Assembly (NCBI GenBank): GCA_947652605.1
Contig: OX393579.1
Coordinates: forward strand, 47,932,970 to 47,996,969
Origin: Elmis aenea
Lineage: Eukaryota; Arthropoda; Insecta; Coleoptera; Elmidae
DNA: 64,000 bases
Direction: 5' to 3'
Shown here: piece by piece, positions 21,860 through 33,261 of the stretch
Position numbering within the stretch: the first letter of the stretch is position 1
Layout: each line of letters opens with the position of its first letter
Program-made: the position numbers and the translations under genes
Notes under the pieces: generated by a model
The model's database searches: none
Told to the model about the DNA's origin: nothing
Seen by the model: only the letters and a program-made list of their open reading frames with translations

Positions 21860-23148
21860 TTGTGATTTTCTTTCAATCTAAAAGTACATTTTTTTGTATT
21901 GTATTTTGTATATTAGGCGCAATATATTTATAATATGCAAAACCTTGTTTACTTATCTTGCAGTTTTTGGCAGACAAAAAATAAGCAAATATGAAACAAA
22001 ACACATAAAAATAATTTCTTTAGTTTCTTTTTAAATACATTTAGCCTTTGCAAGCTCTCTTTTTGTGTATATCTGTATTCTGTATTTTTCTAACATTTTA
22101 GATTACAACTTTGCCAATATCAGTAACGACTTTTGCTAAACGACACATCCTGTACATAAAAGTAATAAGTTTTTAACTTTTATGGATCTGGCGTCAATAT
22201 CGTACAACCGGTAATGAGCTTAGCGATGGCTTGCTTGATTAAAGTTAGTCAAACGACAATCGGAACTAGTTACAGGCGTCACGGGTAGCGGAACGTGATT
22301 GAATTTTATTGTTTTTGTCATCAACGTGTACACTGCAAATAATTTGATGAATTCGCACTGTCTGCATTTGCCACTGATTGGTCTTCATCACGTTTTAACC
22401 TTAAGCCGAGATGGTTTTAATTAAATGGACAGATGTACGACAATTGTACACAACTGAGAAGGATTTTAAAATTTCCACGCCAAAATTTTTCCAGTTAAAA
22501 ATGGTATTAAAAAAAGTTACAAAAGATTAAAGTAAAAGATATAAATTTGTCGTTAGTGTGGATTTAGTTTTATTGTTATTCTTTCTCTCTTTTTCCTAAT
22601 TTTTCGTTTACTTTTTGATTTATTATCGCTATCCATAATAAAAATTTTTAATATTATTTTAATTCAGTGCTCATCGTAACTTTCTTGTTTTTATTTTTAG
22701 ATTGTTTCAAAATTACCGCTGTCTACCTTCCTAGCCTCGAACAAATTACGTTGCCCTAATAATTTACAATAAAATCGCGATATTTCGTGAAATATTAGTT
22801 TTAGGTATGAAACATTGTGAATGTTTTTAAAAGACAATCAAATTTTCTGCAAGACTATGCAAAAACATATAGCGTGTTGTATTTAAGAAAATTGAGTGAT
22901 CCATGTTTAAACTTTCACGAATTTTACCATGCGTAAAAAACACCCTGCATAATATTTTAAAAATGTAGCTTACGCAAATTGTTAATTAATCTATTGTTAA
23001 TTTAATTTCCAAACGAAATTCTACTGCCTTTTTAAAGAACTTAAATGTTAAAAAAAAATTAAAGTGCTGTTTCGCTCGGTTTTCATAAAATTGTATATTT
23101 TACCAAAACGGTTAACTTTTGACCCATATAACCTTGTACATTTTTTAA

Positions 23149-25587
23149 CCCCTCTTCTTCGGAATTAAGAAATATTTATCAAAATGTTTTGAAATTCAAT
23201 CAGTTGTTTAAAAATGGCCATAGATACATGAAAAATCACTTTTTATTAAATTACAGGACGCAGGTCCTGACTTAGGAGCTGTCGTTATGTGACGACGCTA
23301 GGGGAATATGAGTACAAATAATAATAATCTTGGTATGTTTTATAATTTCAGATTTATTTGTGAAAGTATATTACAATGTAAATTAAATTTGAGACATATA
23401 AACTATAAACTTATAAACTATGATAAGGTTGAAAGCAAGGTATACATAATCCTACATTGCATTTCGAACATTCAGTTCTAATTGTAGATTTGCAGTTACT
23501 TCCAGCACAACGTCTCTGCTTATTGTTTCCTGTTTTTTTGACAAAATGTCAAATTTTGTCCCAACGAGCTATAATAGCTCCAGATGGATTTTTCGGTTTC
23601 CTTCTAGCTGCTTTTGGAGGATTTGTATGTTGCAACAGGTATGACATTGCCAAATCTCGACGAAAACTGTGTTGAGACATTTTTGTAGAATTTGTTTGTG
23701 ATCGTGCTAGCTAGCAACCAAGCGTTTTGTACAGAAACGTCTAACATCCATGTAAATAGTGACCACCACCATTTCTTTCCACGAATGGATATGCGATAAG
23801 CATTTACATTTTGATGCATTCTGTCAGTACCACCCATATTTTGATTATAATTTTGAATGGAATGCGGAATACTTACAAACATGTGCTTCAGGTCACTCTT
23901 ACTCCATCGCTTGACGCTTCCTTCAGGATCAGCTGCAAAACTTGAAGAAGCAACTGTTACTACTGCATTATCTTTCCACCGAGTAACAAAAAAATTGTTT
24001 CCGTCGAATTTTGCAGTCGCAATTTCTGTATGGCCTCTATTTTTCTTTTCAAATTCTTCTGCGTTCAAAAGGCAGCTGTTGTTTCCCAAGCGGTTGGCTC
24101 TTATTGTACCGGTGCAATTATATACACGATCTTTTAGTTCCGATAGTAGAGGAAACGTGGTAAACAAATTATCGCAATAGATATGGTACGGATATTCTGA
24201 CTTACTTATAGGATATTGGTCTAGCAAGTAAAGCACTGTAGATGAACATTTACCAAATTTACTCTCCATTATTTCATTTCCTCGATAAGTTTTTCCTTGG
24301 TAAGGATCAAAGGCGATTAGATAACCAGATGGTGAATTTTGACACCAAACCTTGTATCCAAATCGTATTGGTTTATTTCTAATCGCTTGCTTACATCCGT
24401 GCCTACCGAAGTATTCCACCATTGCCTCATCATGCGATATTGCTGAGGTGGGTGTATAATTTTCCATACATTTTTTTTGAATATATGAAATTAATGGTCG
24501 TAATTTGGAAAACTTATCGAGCTTGTGTAAGTTTAAATTTGATTTAAAATGAAGTGATTTCATGATATTATCAAATCTATCCCTCCGCATAGATTCATAT
24601 ATCGCAATGTTGCGCAAATCACTACATGTACTCCAATACATTGTTTTTCCTGGCAATGGATTGTACCCAGAAACAATTAAAATGGCAAAAAATACTCGCA
24701 GTTCCTCTTTGGTTAATTTTATATCTGGCCAGTTTTTTGATAAGCAATATTCGGAACTGGCAGTAATAATTAATTCGATTAAAGTATCATCAAAAAACCG
24801 TTCAAAATATCGAACAGCAGTGACTTCATCAATATTTTCTTCTGCCATAAGATGAAATTGACTAGGTTGTATATGTATAGTTTTACCGCCACTGCTCCAT
24901 ATAATTTGATCTTTTTTTGATTTTTTGGTGATCTTTGGTATTTTGTTTAGGTTGGAAATAGTTGAAACTTCTTTTCTGGTCTGTTTTTTCTCTGCCGGAG
25001 CCATTGGTTGATTTCTGGATAAACAGTTTATATTCGTCCCTTCTTCTTCATCTGAATCTTCGTCTGTTAGCTCATTAACTGCAGGTGGTTCAATAAAAAT
25101 ATCTTGGTACTATCATCATTTTCTAACAAATCCATCATTTCGGCTACACTCAAAAATCTAAGGACAAATAGGGTATGTTAGTACATGCATTCTCCTAGCG
25201 TCGTCATATGACGACAATCAAATTTATAGCGAAATAACTCCCTTATAAATGTTATTATAAATAATTACATTTTATATAAAAAACACTTAACTATTATATA
25301 TTCAAAATATGTAAACAAATAAAATATTTTTACCGTAATTATATTATTTAGTGCTTACTTTTTTGACGACGTCATGGTTTTCGTGTTCTCTCGTAAATTG
25401 GTCACTTTTAACAATTAAATATGTTCGAAGTCTGCAACTTACTGCGATGCAATGGCTACATTTATGAAAACAATTGTTTACCTGAGTAATTAAACTTAAG
25501 CTGACAGGTTTAAAATCATCAGGTACCTGACAATACACCGTTATTACAGGACAGGTAAACGTCGTCATTTGACGAGGAGAATAAGGG
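23149..25587 (-). mobile_element. Nearly intact piggyBac element with TTAA duplications
   Basis: TTAA at 23145-23148 and 25588-25591 flank the element. The termini read CCCCTCTTCTTC at the left and AGAATAAGGG at the right, the CCC...GGG form usual for piggyBac. Subterminal palindromes based on gtcgtcatatgacgac occur near 23284, 25200, 25370 and 25560 and are likely transposase-binding repeats. The single gene is on the minus strand. Confidence 0.9.
23436..25157 (-). pseudogene. piggyBac transposase (two frameshifts and one premature stop)
   Basis: The main frame (25004-23604) gives 466 codons of DDE_Tnp_1_7 transposase, which cuts and pastes DNA at TTAA. Likely catalytic aspartates by family position are D192 (SHDEAMVEYFG), D278 (YHIYCDNLFTTFPLL) and D394 (NMGGTDRMHQNVNAYRI). 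Upstream, after a one-base slip near 25105, lies an acidic N terminus (VNELTDEDSDEEEG). Near 23690 a further slip ends the main frame early. The other frame continues with NPPKAARRKPKNPSGAII, meets a TGA at 23549 where Trp is likely, then encodes a Cys-rich zinc-finger tail (RRCAGSNCKS...CSKCNVGLCI.CF..YH). A branch-point-like tactaac and acceptor tttgtccttag at 25158-25183 suggest a 5' intron. Three lesions imply a recent loss of activity. Confidence 0.88.
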
Positions 25588-25818
25588 TTAAAGTAAATTT
25601 TACGAGGTATAAAAAAAAAATAAAAATATACATTGTGTTCTATTTAAAATTGCAAAGTTTAAGTCCGTTTTCGGTTGAACCGGAAAGTCGTATTGCAACC
25701 TTTTATTGATTCCGAAAAATATTATAACGCTCTGATAGAAAATTTCATTGTTATATCTGCAATAGTATTCTAGATATTTATCTGTTTCCTTACATTTGCG
25801 CAACCCTGTATTTATGTA

Positions 25819-26478
25819 TACAGGGCGTTTTTTAAAAATAGCGAAGGTGGGAGGTGATTCCTTATCAAATCGTTAATAAAAAACTAACTGCTAACAAAAT
25901 GCATATAGCACATCTCAACATTGGTGTAACTCATTTTGATGTTAGTCTGCGACAACACGAAAACGACCGTCAATTCTATCCAATATGAACATAAACCAAA
26001 CATGGTAACCACCAAAATGAAACGTTTTATATTGGAATATTTAATGGTGCATGTTTACTTATTTTATTTTTTACTCAAAAACTAGATTTTTTAGAAAAAA
26101 CTAAGGTATAAAAAAAAGTTTCTAAATAAACCAAGCCTTTGAAAAATTTTATTGCAACATTTTAACCCACCAAGAAGTTCTGATTAAAAAACTAACAGGG
26201 ATCGCGTTTTTCAGTCCCCTGTGAAGGTGGGAGATGATTAAAAATATAACTATGGGAAACCTTGCAATAAGCATGACACATCTACTAAATATCATTCTCC
26301 TACATTTATCCAAATTTGAGAAATAAAATAAAAACCTAATTTTACCGCTCCCTTTTAGCGGGGTGTAACTCCGAAAGGAGACTTCTAAGGTAAAACTTTT
26401 ATATGAAAGACACCTCTTAATTTTCGATAAGAATCACCTCCCGATTTTTTTTTGCAATATTTAGGTAACACCCTGTAT
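25819..26478. mobile_element. MITE family B, shortened copy
   Basis: The left end tacagggcgttttttaaa is followed by aggtgattccttatc, then an internal deletion joins the right arm (gtcccctgtgaaggtgggag, tgtaactccgaaaggagac), which ends aacaccctgta. Confidence 0.72.
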
Positions 26479-26924
26479 ATATTTTTTTAACGTCCATGAC
26501 CTTACCATCTGTTTCTAACAAAAGATCCAGTAAATTTGTTCACTCTTGGAAACATGGCATAGTAAGATGCTGCCCACTGGCAAATCCTTCTCAGAACATA
26601 ATTTTTTTTTTGACCATATGGATTTCAGTTGGCAACATAAAACATGTGTTAAATCCAACGGGTAGCCACAGTAGTGTAGTGTAGATTGTAATCGTGACTA
26701 GGATTGACCATTGGCGAAATCCAGACTCAAACATAAACGTAGTAAATTAGATTAAAGTTAAAATGTTTATTAATCTATTGACTTAGGTGCATTGCAAATT
26801 TTAAATACCTAATAAAAAAAAAATCCAACGGGTAGCACCTCTTTAGTCTTTATTATCACGTTAATTTGGTAATGGGTTGGCAAGTTTGTTTTCGTGGTGT
26901 CACAATCGGTCCTGGTATTTTACA

Positions 26925-27060
26925 CTAAAGTTTCTAACTTCACTTCTTACGAGTTCTATACGCAGATCGCGGTGTATGAAGCCATTGGGAACATACCATG
27001 GCGCGTCAGTGATGGAACGGAGCACTCTAGATTGAAAACGCTGTATAATATTAATGTTGC
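26925..27060 (-). pseudogene. Jockey-type C-terminal fragment
   Basis: Minus-strand frame: NINIIQRFQSRVLRSITDAP then WYVPNGFIHRDLRIELV, the 'NIEIIQRFQSKxLRxIVDAPWYV.N..IHRDL' block of jockey polyproteins. It is a different subfamily from the relic at 21518-21859 and no other part was found around it. Confidence 0.75.
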
Positions 27061-27775
27061 AAATTACCCAAGACATTCATTTTGTTTCTATTTCGAAAAT
27101 ATCTGCAGAATTGTTATAAAAGCAATTACTTTAAATTCGTCTTCTATAAAACAGGATCATAAGCATCCTTAAATTTCTAGACTCAAAAACATTGGGATGA
27201 TATAAAAGAATGATACTTTAAACATTTCTTTTTCATTTTTCTTATTAAAAACAGACAAACATCACTGTTACAGCAGCAGGCCCGGACTGGCCATCTGGCA
27301 GTTCGGGCAAATGCCCGAAGGGCCGGTGCCCGAATGGGCCGGTCTAAGCTACGGGATTAATTAAGTGCGGCGCTGAAGTATAAGGAGCGCAAAAATTATG
27401 ATAAAAGGTGCCATTACAACATTTGCCCGTTTAATACGTATTCAATCTTAATATTTTTCTGGGGCTCCACAATACTCAATAGCGTCGTATGTTTGATTGC
27501 GCCACGTGCTTCAGAAATAGTCCCGATATTATCCGAACCCTGAAGCCTATAGCTATAGATGGCGTGTGTATGTGTAAATAGTAGTTTCATAATCTGCTTA
27601 TTTTATAAAACACATTGTTTAACAAATAGATTCGTAATAAATATATTGATGCGAGTTTATTAAGTATGTGTAAGTATTTACCATATAAAGCTTTTAGTGG
27701 GTAGAAAAAGTTGATGCATGCTCTAAAACTAATTTTAAGCTGGAAAAATATCAAGAAAACTTCATGACACTAGAT

Positions 27776-28017
27776 GACAAATGCGGTCCGCGAACCCTAA
27801 AAATACGGCCCGCGCGATGTCAGACAATCCGCCATCTTGAATTCATACCAGATAATTTGCTTTTCACAAAAAAATTATATATATCTACATGTTTTGACAT
27901 TTCGAGTTTTTGTTGGTTCTCCACAAATCAAAGTCTCAAAAACACTTTTTTTTTTGGCCCGCCAAATATTCGAAGTTTACAATTTGTCCCGCCTGGTCAA
28001 AACTTTGGGAACCCCTG
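27776..28017. mobile_element. hAT-type MITE with perfect 8-bp duplication
   Basis: CACTAGAT occurs at 27768-27775 and 28018-28025. The right end GGGAACCCCTG is a classical hAT terminus (CAGGGGTTCCC inverted). The left end gacaaatgcggtccgcg is more diverged but shares gcggtccgcg / ggcccgcc-type subterminal sequence. Confidence 0.75.
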
Positions 28018-28620
28018 CACTAGATTTTAGCGATTTTAGAAATATTCGCAAGAGTAAAGTGCCCGTATTATAGGTTTTCAAAAAAATTTTTTTGAACTTT
28101 TTTAGAATTCTTAAAATACTAGCACTTTACTCTTGCAAAAATATTTCTAAAATCGTTAAAATCCAATGTTATATCAATTTTTATTGAATTTTTTTGAAAC
28201 TTAAATTTAATTTTAGACCATGCACCAACTTTTCCTGAGAATAAAATTTTTTAAGAGACCGATAATAAAAAGCTTTTGCATTTGTTGCAGTTTTTTTTTT
28301 AATGTTAAAATTACTTCAAAAATAAAAATTGGAATTTTAACGTTAAATTTTACATTTGGTTTTATTTTTAATTCCAAATAATCTTTCCCCATGAGGTTTT
28401 TTTGTACATCTTCAATAAGGGCACATTACTCTTGTGAATATATCTGAAATAGGTAAAATTTAGTGTTGTATGAATTTTTATGAAATTCTTTCATCTTAAA
28501 ATTAGTTTGAGGTAATGCGCACCAACTTTTATAAAGAACTAAAAAAGTTTACAATAAAATTCATAATAAACAATTATTCCATTTTTTGCATACTTTTTTA
28601 ATGACGCTGTTTAGAGAATA
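28018..28620. repeat. Dispersed repeat family U, copy 2
   Basis: It shares the motifs ttcgcaagagtaaagtgccc (and its inverse ctagcactttactcttgcaa) and atgcaccaacttttcctgag with 2920-3640. An inverted pair sits at 28021-28080 and 28115-28175. Non-coding. Confidence 0.55.
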
Positions 28621-29358
28621 TAATGTAACGTGAAAAATGAATAAATTAGCTGTGAAAAGGAAAAATAATAGTCAAGTTTAAAAAAAAAAACACATCAAAA
28701 GTTCTTGATTTTTTAAATTTAAATCAATGATTGTTGATTTTTTAAATAAAAATCAAATTTTGACCAACTCTGGCTGTGGGCCTCTATAATCTGAATGCCC
28801 GGGCCGGTTTTTGTTCCCAGTCCGTCACTGTAACAGCAGATATTACGTTTTACGACTGATAAAGCTATTTAACATCCAAAAACTGTTTTTATTGTCTAAG
28901 CGATTTTCCTATTTATTCAAATAGAAATGTATTTAAAAGTGCTTTTATCTTTTTGCACGACCTTCAGATTTTATCACGACTAAATTTTCGGTTTGTTGAC
29001 GGTCGCAACAACAATGCCACTCGTGGATTCTTTTCAGGATGCTCGCCGTACATAAAACGTACTTATTCCATCGTTCTACAAAGCGTTTGTCAGTTACAAA
29101 GAAACTGGATTGATTCCGGGACCACATCAAGGCTTTATCTTTTCATTCTTAAGTTAAATTGCATTTTTTCCTCCAGATTCTTGCGTTGCCGCAACGGTAA
29201 AAAACACAATATCATATCACAAAAAGGAAAAAATACACACAAATTTTTATTCGTTTGCATATACGTAGTACGTACCTACTTGTACCAGCAGCACATTAAA
29301 GAAAAATGCATGAAAATCAAAGAATATCTACTTATTTTTTGTAATTGTGGGTTTTAAA

Positions 29359-30809
29359 CAGGGATGGAAAACGTAACGTAACGATACCCGATAACGTTAT
29401 AATAACGATTCAACTATAATTTTTTATGCAATAACGTAACGATATTTTTATAACGTTATATAACGTTATAATAACCGATAACGTTTCGTTAAAAGTTATT
29501 TTGTATCGTTATTCTCTATAAATTAAATTTTTATATGGCGATCTTTTTATTTTCTGAAGATATAATATTTTGTTTGTATTTTAGAAATTAAAATGAAAAT
29601 AAAATATCTCAACCTCAACGTAATTTTTTAGGTACTATTTTTTAAATTTACATTTACAGATCCCAAAAATAATTTCAGAGTTACAAATAAAAATTGTTTT
29701 TATACAGCATATTTCTTAAATAATGTGAAAAAATTCGGGAGGTGATACTTAATCGAAAATTAAGAGGGGTCTTTCATATTTTTTTTTCTTTAGGGTCTCC
29801 TTTCGGAGTTACACTCCCCTAAAGGAGATCGGTAAAATTGGGTTTTTATTTTATTTCCCAAATTTGGATAAATGTGGGAGATTTATGCTTATAAAAAGGT
29901 TTTCCATAGTAATATTTTTAATCATCTCCCACCTTCACAGGGGGCTGAAAAGTGCGACCGCTGTTGGTTTTTTTATCAGGACTTTTTGGTGGGTTGAAAT
30001 CTAGCAATTTTAAATTTTCTTTAAAAACTTGATTTATTTAGAAGTTTTTTTTATTCTTTAACTGTTCTCGTTAAACCTACAGTTTTTGAGTAAAAAATTA
30101 TATGAATGAACATGAACCATCAAATATTCCAATATAAAACGATATTGGATAGAAATGACGGGTGTAACTCATTTTGACGCTTACGCGGCGACGCCCGTCA
30201 ATTTTACCCAATATGAACATAAACATCATATTCACTCATTTAATTTTTTACTCAAATCTGTAAGATTTACGAGAAAAACTAAAGAATAAAAAAAGGTTCT
30301 AAATAAATCACACTAACAAAATTTTTTTTTTGCAAAATATCAACTCACCAAAAAGTTCTGATTAAAAAACCAACAGAGGTCGCACTTTTCAGCCCCCTAT
30401 GAAGGTGGAAGATGATTGAAAATAATACTATGGGAAACCTTTACATAAGTATAAAACATCTACCAAATATCATTCTCCTACATTTATCTAAATTTGAGAA
30501 ATAAAATAAAAACCTAATTTTATCTCTCCCCTTTAGGGGGGTGTAACTCCGAAAGGAGACGTCTAAGAAAAAATTGTTATATAAAAGACCCCACTTTATT
30601 TTCAATAAGGAATCACTTTCCGAATTTTTTTGCATTATTTAAGAAACACCCTGTATATCATAATTTATGTAACGTTATATAACGTTATATAACGTTATAT
30701 AACATAACAATTCATTTTTTTAACGTTATTTATAACGTTACGTAACAAAAACAAATAATAAATAACGTTATGCAATAACGTAACGATTTAAAACGTTATT
30801 CCATCCCTG
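29359..30809. mobile_element. hAT-type MITE with perfect 8-bp duplication, hosting another MITE
   Basis: GTTTTAAA at 29351-29358 and 30810-30817 flanks an element that begins CAGGGATGGAA and ends TTCCATCCCTG. Its subterminal zones are built of taacgtta / cgttata repeats, tandem at 30668-30702. A family B foldback (29703-30655) is inserted between the two zones. Confidence 0.9.
29703..30655. mobile_element. MITE family B, nested full copy
   Basis: Both arms are present: tacagcatatttcttaaat at the left and aagaaacaccctgta at the right, with the accttcacagggggctgaaa / ttcagccccctatgaaggt pair mirrored. Confidence 0.8.
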
Positions 30810-31462
30810 GTTTTAAATCATGAAAAGTATTTCATCGTCAGCACATTTGGTAATAAAGTTTTAGTTTTTAAACTGTTTCGACCTTTTAAATAGAACAAAA
30901 GAAAAGCAATTACAGAAAAACTTTATCCATTTGCGTTTAACTTACGTACCAGCTTTCAAAATAAAGACGTTGGTTGATTTTGTCTAGTTAAATCTGTTCC
31001 AAATGTCAGTACAGGAATGCTATATAACTAGTTTTGAAAGATGTGTGTTCCTGTATGTGCAGTTCTAAAAGTATAGCTGGCCGTAAAATACGAAATAAAT
31101 AGTTTTAAGCGAAAATTGAATAACGTCTGTAACATTAAAGGAACCCATTTCTCAAATAGGAAGGATTTGGGGCTCAATTTGTGCTGATTATGCCCGAATA
31201 ATAAAATGTATGCTTGATTAACAATGAAAATTGTTAACAATAAATGTTGCCTTAACTTGACGTCAAATTGGAGGGACATATATTGAAATTTTTTAAATCC
31301 AATTCACCTATAATTTTGTGCTTAATTTGTTCTAGCATCTAGCTTATCCTCAAATATAAATATAACCAATTATTATGACTGAATTTTAACTAAAGTAAAA
31401 TAAAGGCCAAAGTTGCTGCAATAATCAATTAATTTTTCAAAACTGATACAGGTGACATATTG

Positions 31463-31530
31463 TTTACTAGTGCAGCGATTCTTAACCGGGGGGCCGTAAA
31501 GATTTTAAGGGGGGTCGTTAATAGTATATT
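31463..31530. repeat. hAT terminus-like fragment
   Basis: CAGCGATTCTTAACCGGGGG resembles the common hAT start CAGTGGTTCTCAACC. No second terminus or target duplication was identified. Confidence 0.35.
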
Positions 31531-31653
31531 ACATACCGAGCGGGGAAGTGGATCATTACAGCCGAGTGCTAGGTTAGATGCACGAGGCCCGAAGGGCCGA
31601 GGGCATCTATAGCACGAGCTAGAATGATCCTTCCCGTGAGTTATGTATACTAT
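31521..31653. repeat. Hairpin repeat family T, related structure
   Basis: The outer stem is atagtatattacata.../...tatgtatactat. Then ggaagtggatcatt pairs with aatgatccttcc. The inner hairpin agatgcACGAGGCCC-gaa-GGGCCGAGggcatct has GA facing GA where the two stems meet, as in the hairpin at 47643-47867. Confidence 0.55.
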
Positions 31654-32943
31654 TTTACTCACAATCGGTTAGTAACTCTAGATAAGTGTCAAATAATATT
31701 AATTTTTATCGTAATTTGATCAATTATTTCAACAACAAAATCTGTGAGACCGTTGCTAGGGAATATAACAAGTTTGTTGCCGTTGCTAGGAAATATAACA
31801 AGTTTGTTGATTCTGACAGATAGATAATTATTTTGTCAGTTTATACGGCATTTTTAATAATTGTCTCAGTATTTGTTATAATTGTTGTGTTTTATGTGTT
31901 TCTTACTGTGTACTAATTGCTCTAGACCTGTGTACTACGTAAAACAACGTTTGAGGGTCCAACCATCATACAAAGACGATCTCGAACCATAATTAACAAC
32001 AATAAATACAAGAGTAATAAGTACTCTTCCCCAACAGTGCGGCCTATGTACAGTACCATTAAATGACAGAACTAAAAAACGAGTTACCAATTTCAAAGAA
32101 TATTAATAAAATATTTACTATGGATTTTTAAATAACTGAGAAGGCAAATAAAACAAAAATTAAGTCCTTTATGTTTAAAAACAGATCCAAGGTAAAAATG
32201 AGATAAGTTTCATCAACAGATTTTTTTATAAACGGTAAACTTTTTTTTTCTTAGACAGTTTAGTTAAATATTTTTTTATTTTTTCGTCCTTGTTAGTTTT
32301 TATTACTTCCAAGACTAAATCCGCTCTTAGCAATTGCTACAATAATAAATCAATCCAAATATTTGTTTAATAAAATTATAACGGGTTAATAAAGTTTTCC
32401 CATCGATGTTACACAAACATAAAGAAAATTTCCAAACCATTTCACTGGTGAAGCAATGTTGGACATACTTTACGTCTAAGGCGCTATTTTACTTGAACTA
32501 CATACTTAAAAGAACTACTTTTGCCAAAGACCGCCATCACAATCTACCACAGAGTTAACTTAATACCTGGATAAAATCTAAAACACATGGATTTGTTTCC
32601 GAATGCATTCTAGTACATGGTAACTCCAAACCACTGTTTCAAGACGCCAATAAAAGCAAACGAATGAGGAAGAACAATTTGTTCTTATTCGCAGGAAGCG
32701 ACCTCGAGCTGTAACCATTTGTATCAACTCCTTTAAAGAGAAATTGCAGGATTACTTTTTGTTGAATTATGATAACGTTCCAAATGTTATTGAGTGCTTG
32801 ATTACTTATAAAAAAAAACTTTTTCTTCTAGGATTAAAGCCTTAGCTGTACCGTTAGTTAAAATCAAACCAAAAATTATTTTTTTAAAAACTGAATTTTA
32901 TTTATGAAACAGCCATAAATCATGATTTCTTTTATTGTTGCAG

Positions 32944-33024
32944 GAATTGGAAGACATCTATTCGGACTTGTGCTCATCTGTGTCAGAATCGGTTCTACAA
33001 GGCGCAGAAGTTGTATCAGCTAGG
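32944..33024 (+). CDS. Host gene internal exon 4: end of the recognisable F-BAR segment
   Basis: This is a short exon of 27 codons, phase 0 at both ends, with acceptor ttgttgcag|GAA and donor GCTAGG|gtgaga. It encodes ELEDIYSDLCSSVSESVLQ and ends EVVSAR, which continues the helix ended by LPQLLQ in exon 3 ('LPQLLQ-ELEDIY'), as expected after the F-BAR LP.LL.xL motif. The preceding intron is about 16.2 kb. No convincing next exon was found in the remaining 31 kb, so the following intron is very long or the next exon is too short to recognise. The gene product is therefore only an internal fragment here. Confidence 0.72.
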
Positions 33025-33261
33025 GTGAGATACTTGTATTTATTATTTACTTAGATGCTGCAGCTTTCCCGGTTCTCGCACTAAAATAAAGATACAGTTC
33101 GCCCAACTCGAAATAAAACGTGGTATTTTATTCCTAGATAACGGAAACTTGTTGGTTAATGTATTAAATATGAGTAAACAGGATGTTTCAACAGGTCTCT
33201 CAATGGAATACTAACAAATGACAAAAAGGAAAATGTATGCAGTGACAAAATTTACAATTTA

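Larger units (their letters stand above)
22735..25809. mobile_element. Foldback element P2 (single arm) containing a piggyBac insertion
   Basis: 22735-23148 matches the right arm of P1 (5940-6320) and continues after the piggyBac at 25592 with aagtaaatttta and, further on, the tacattgtgttctatttaaa equivalent of P1's end region. In P1 the uninterrupted sequence reads acattttttaaagtttaag at the matching site, so the pre-insertion site is visible in this window. Confidence 0.75.
27277..28830. mobile_element. hAT-type non-autonomous element, outer
   Basis: It begins CAGGCCCGGACTGG and ends in CCCAGTCCGTCACTG; GC-rich subterminal stretches (gcccgaagggccggtgcccg, atgcccgggccgg) are mirrored. The flanks read ttacagca and taacagca, one mismatch in eight, consistent with a worn target duplication. 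A smaller hAT MITE and repeat family U copy 2 lie inside it. Confidence 0.7.

Noticed and set aside
26650..26835. Repeated phrase atccaacgggtagc
   Set aside because: Only two copies 160 bp apart, too short to define an element.
28953..29357. 134-codon open frame on the + strand
   Set aside because: The reading frame has low-complexity hydrophobic content, no known motif and no splice or start context. An overlapping minus frame is equally plausible, so neither is claimed.
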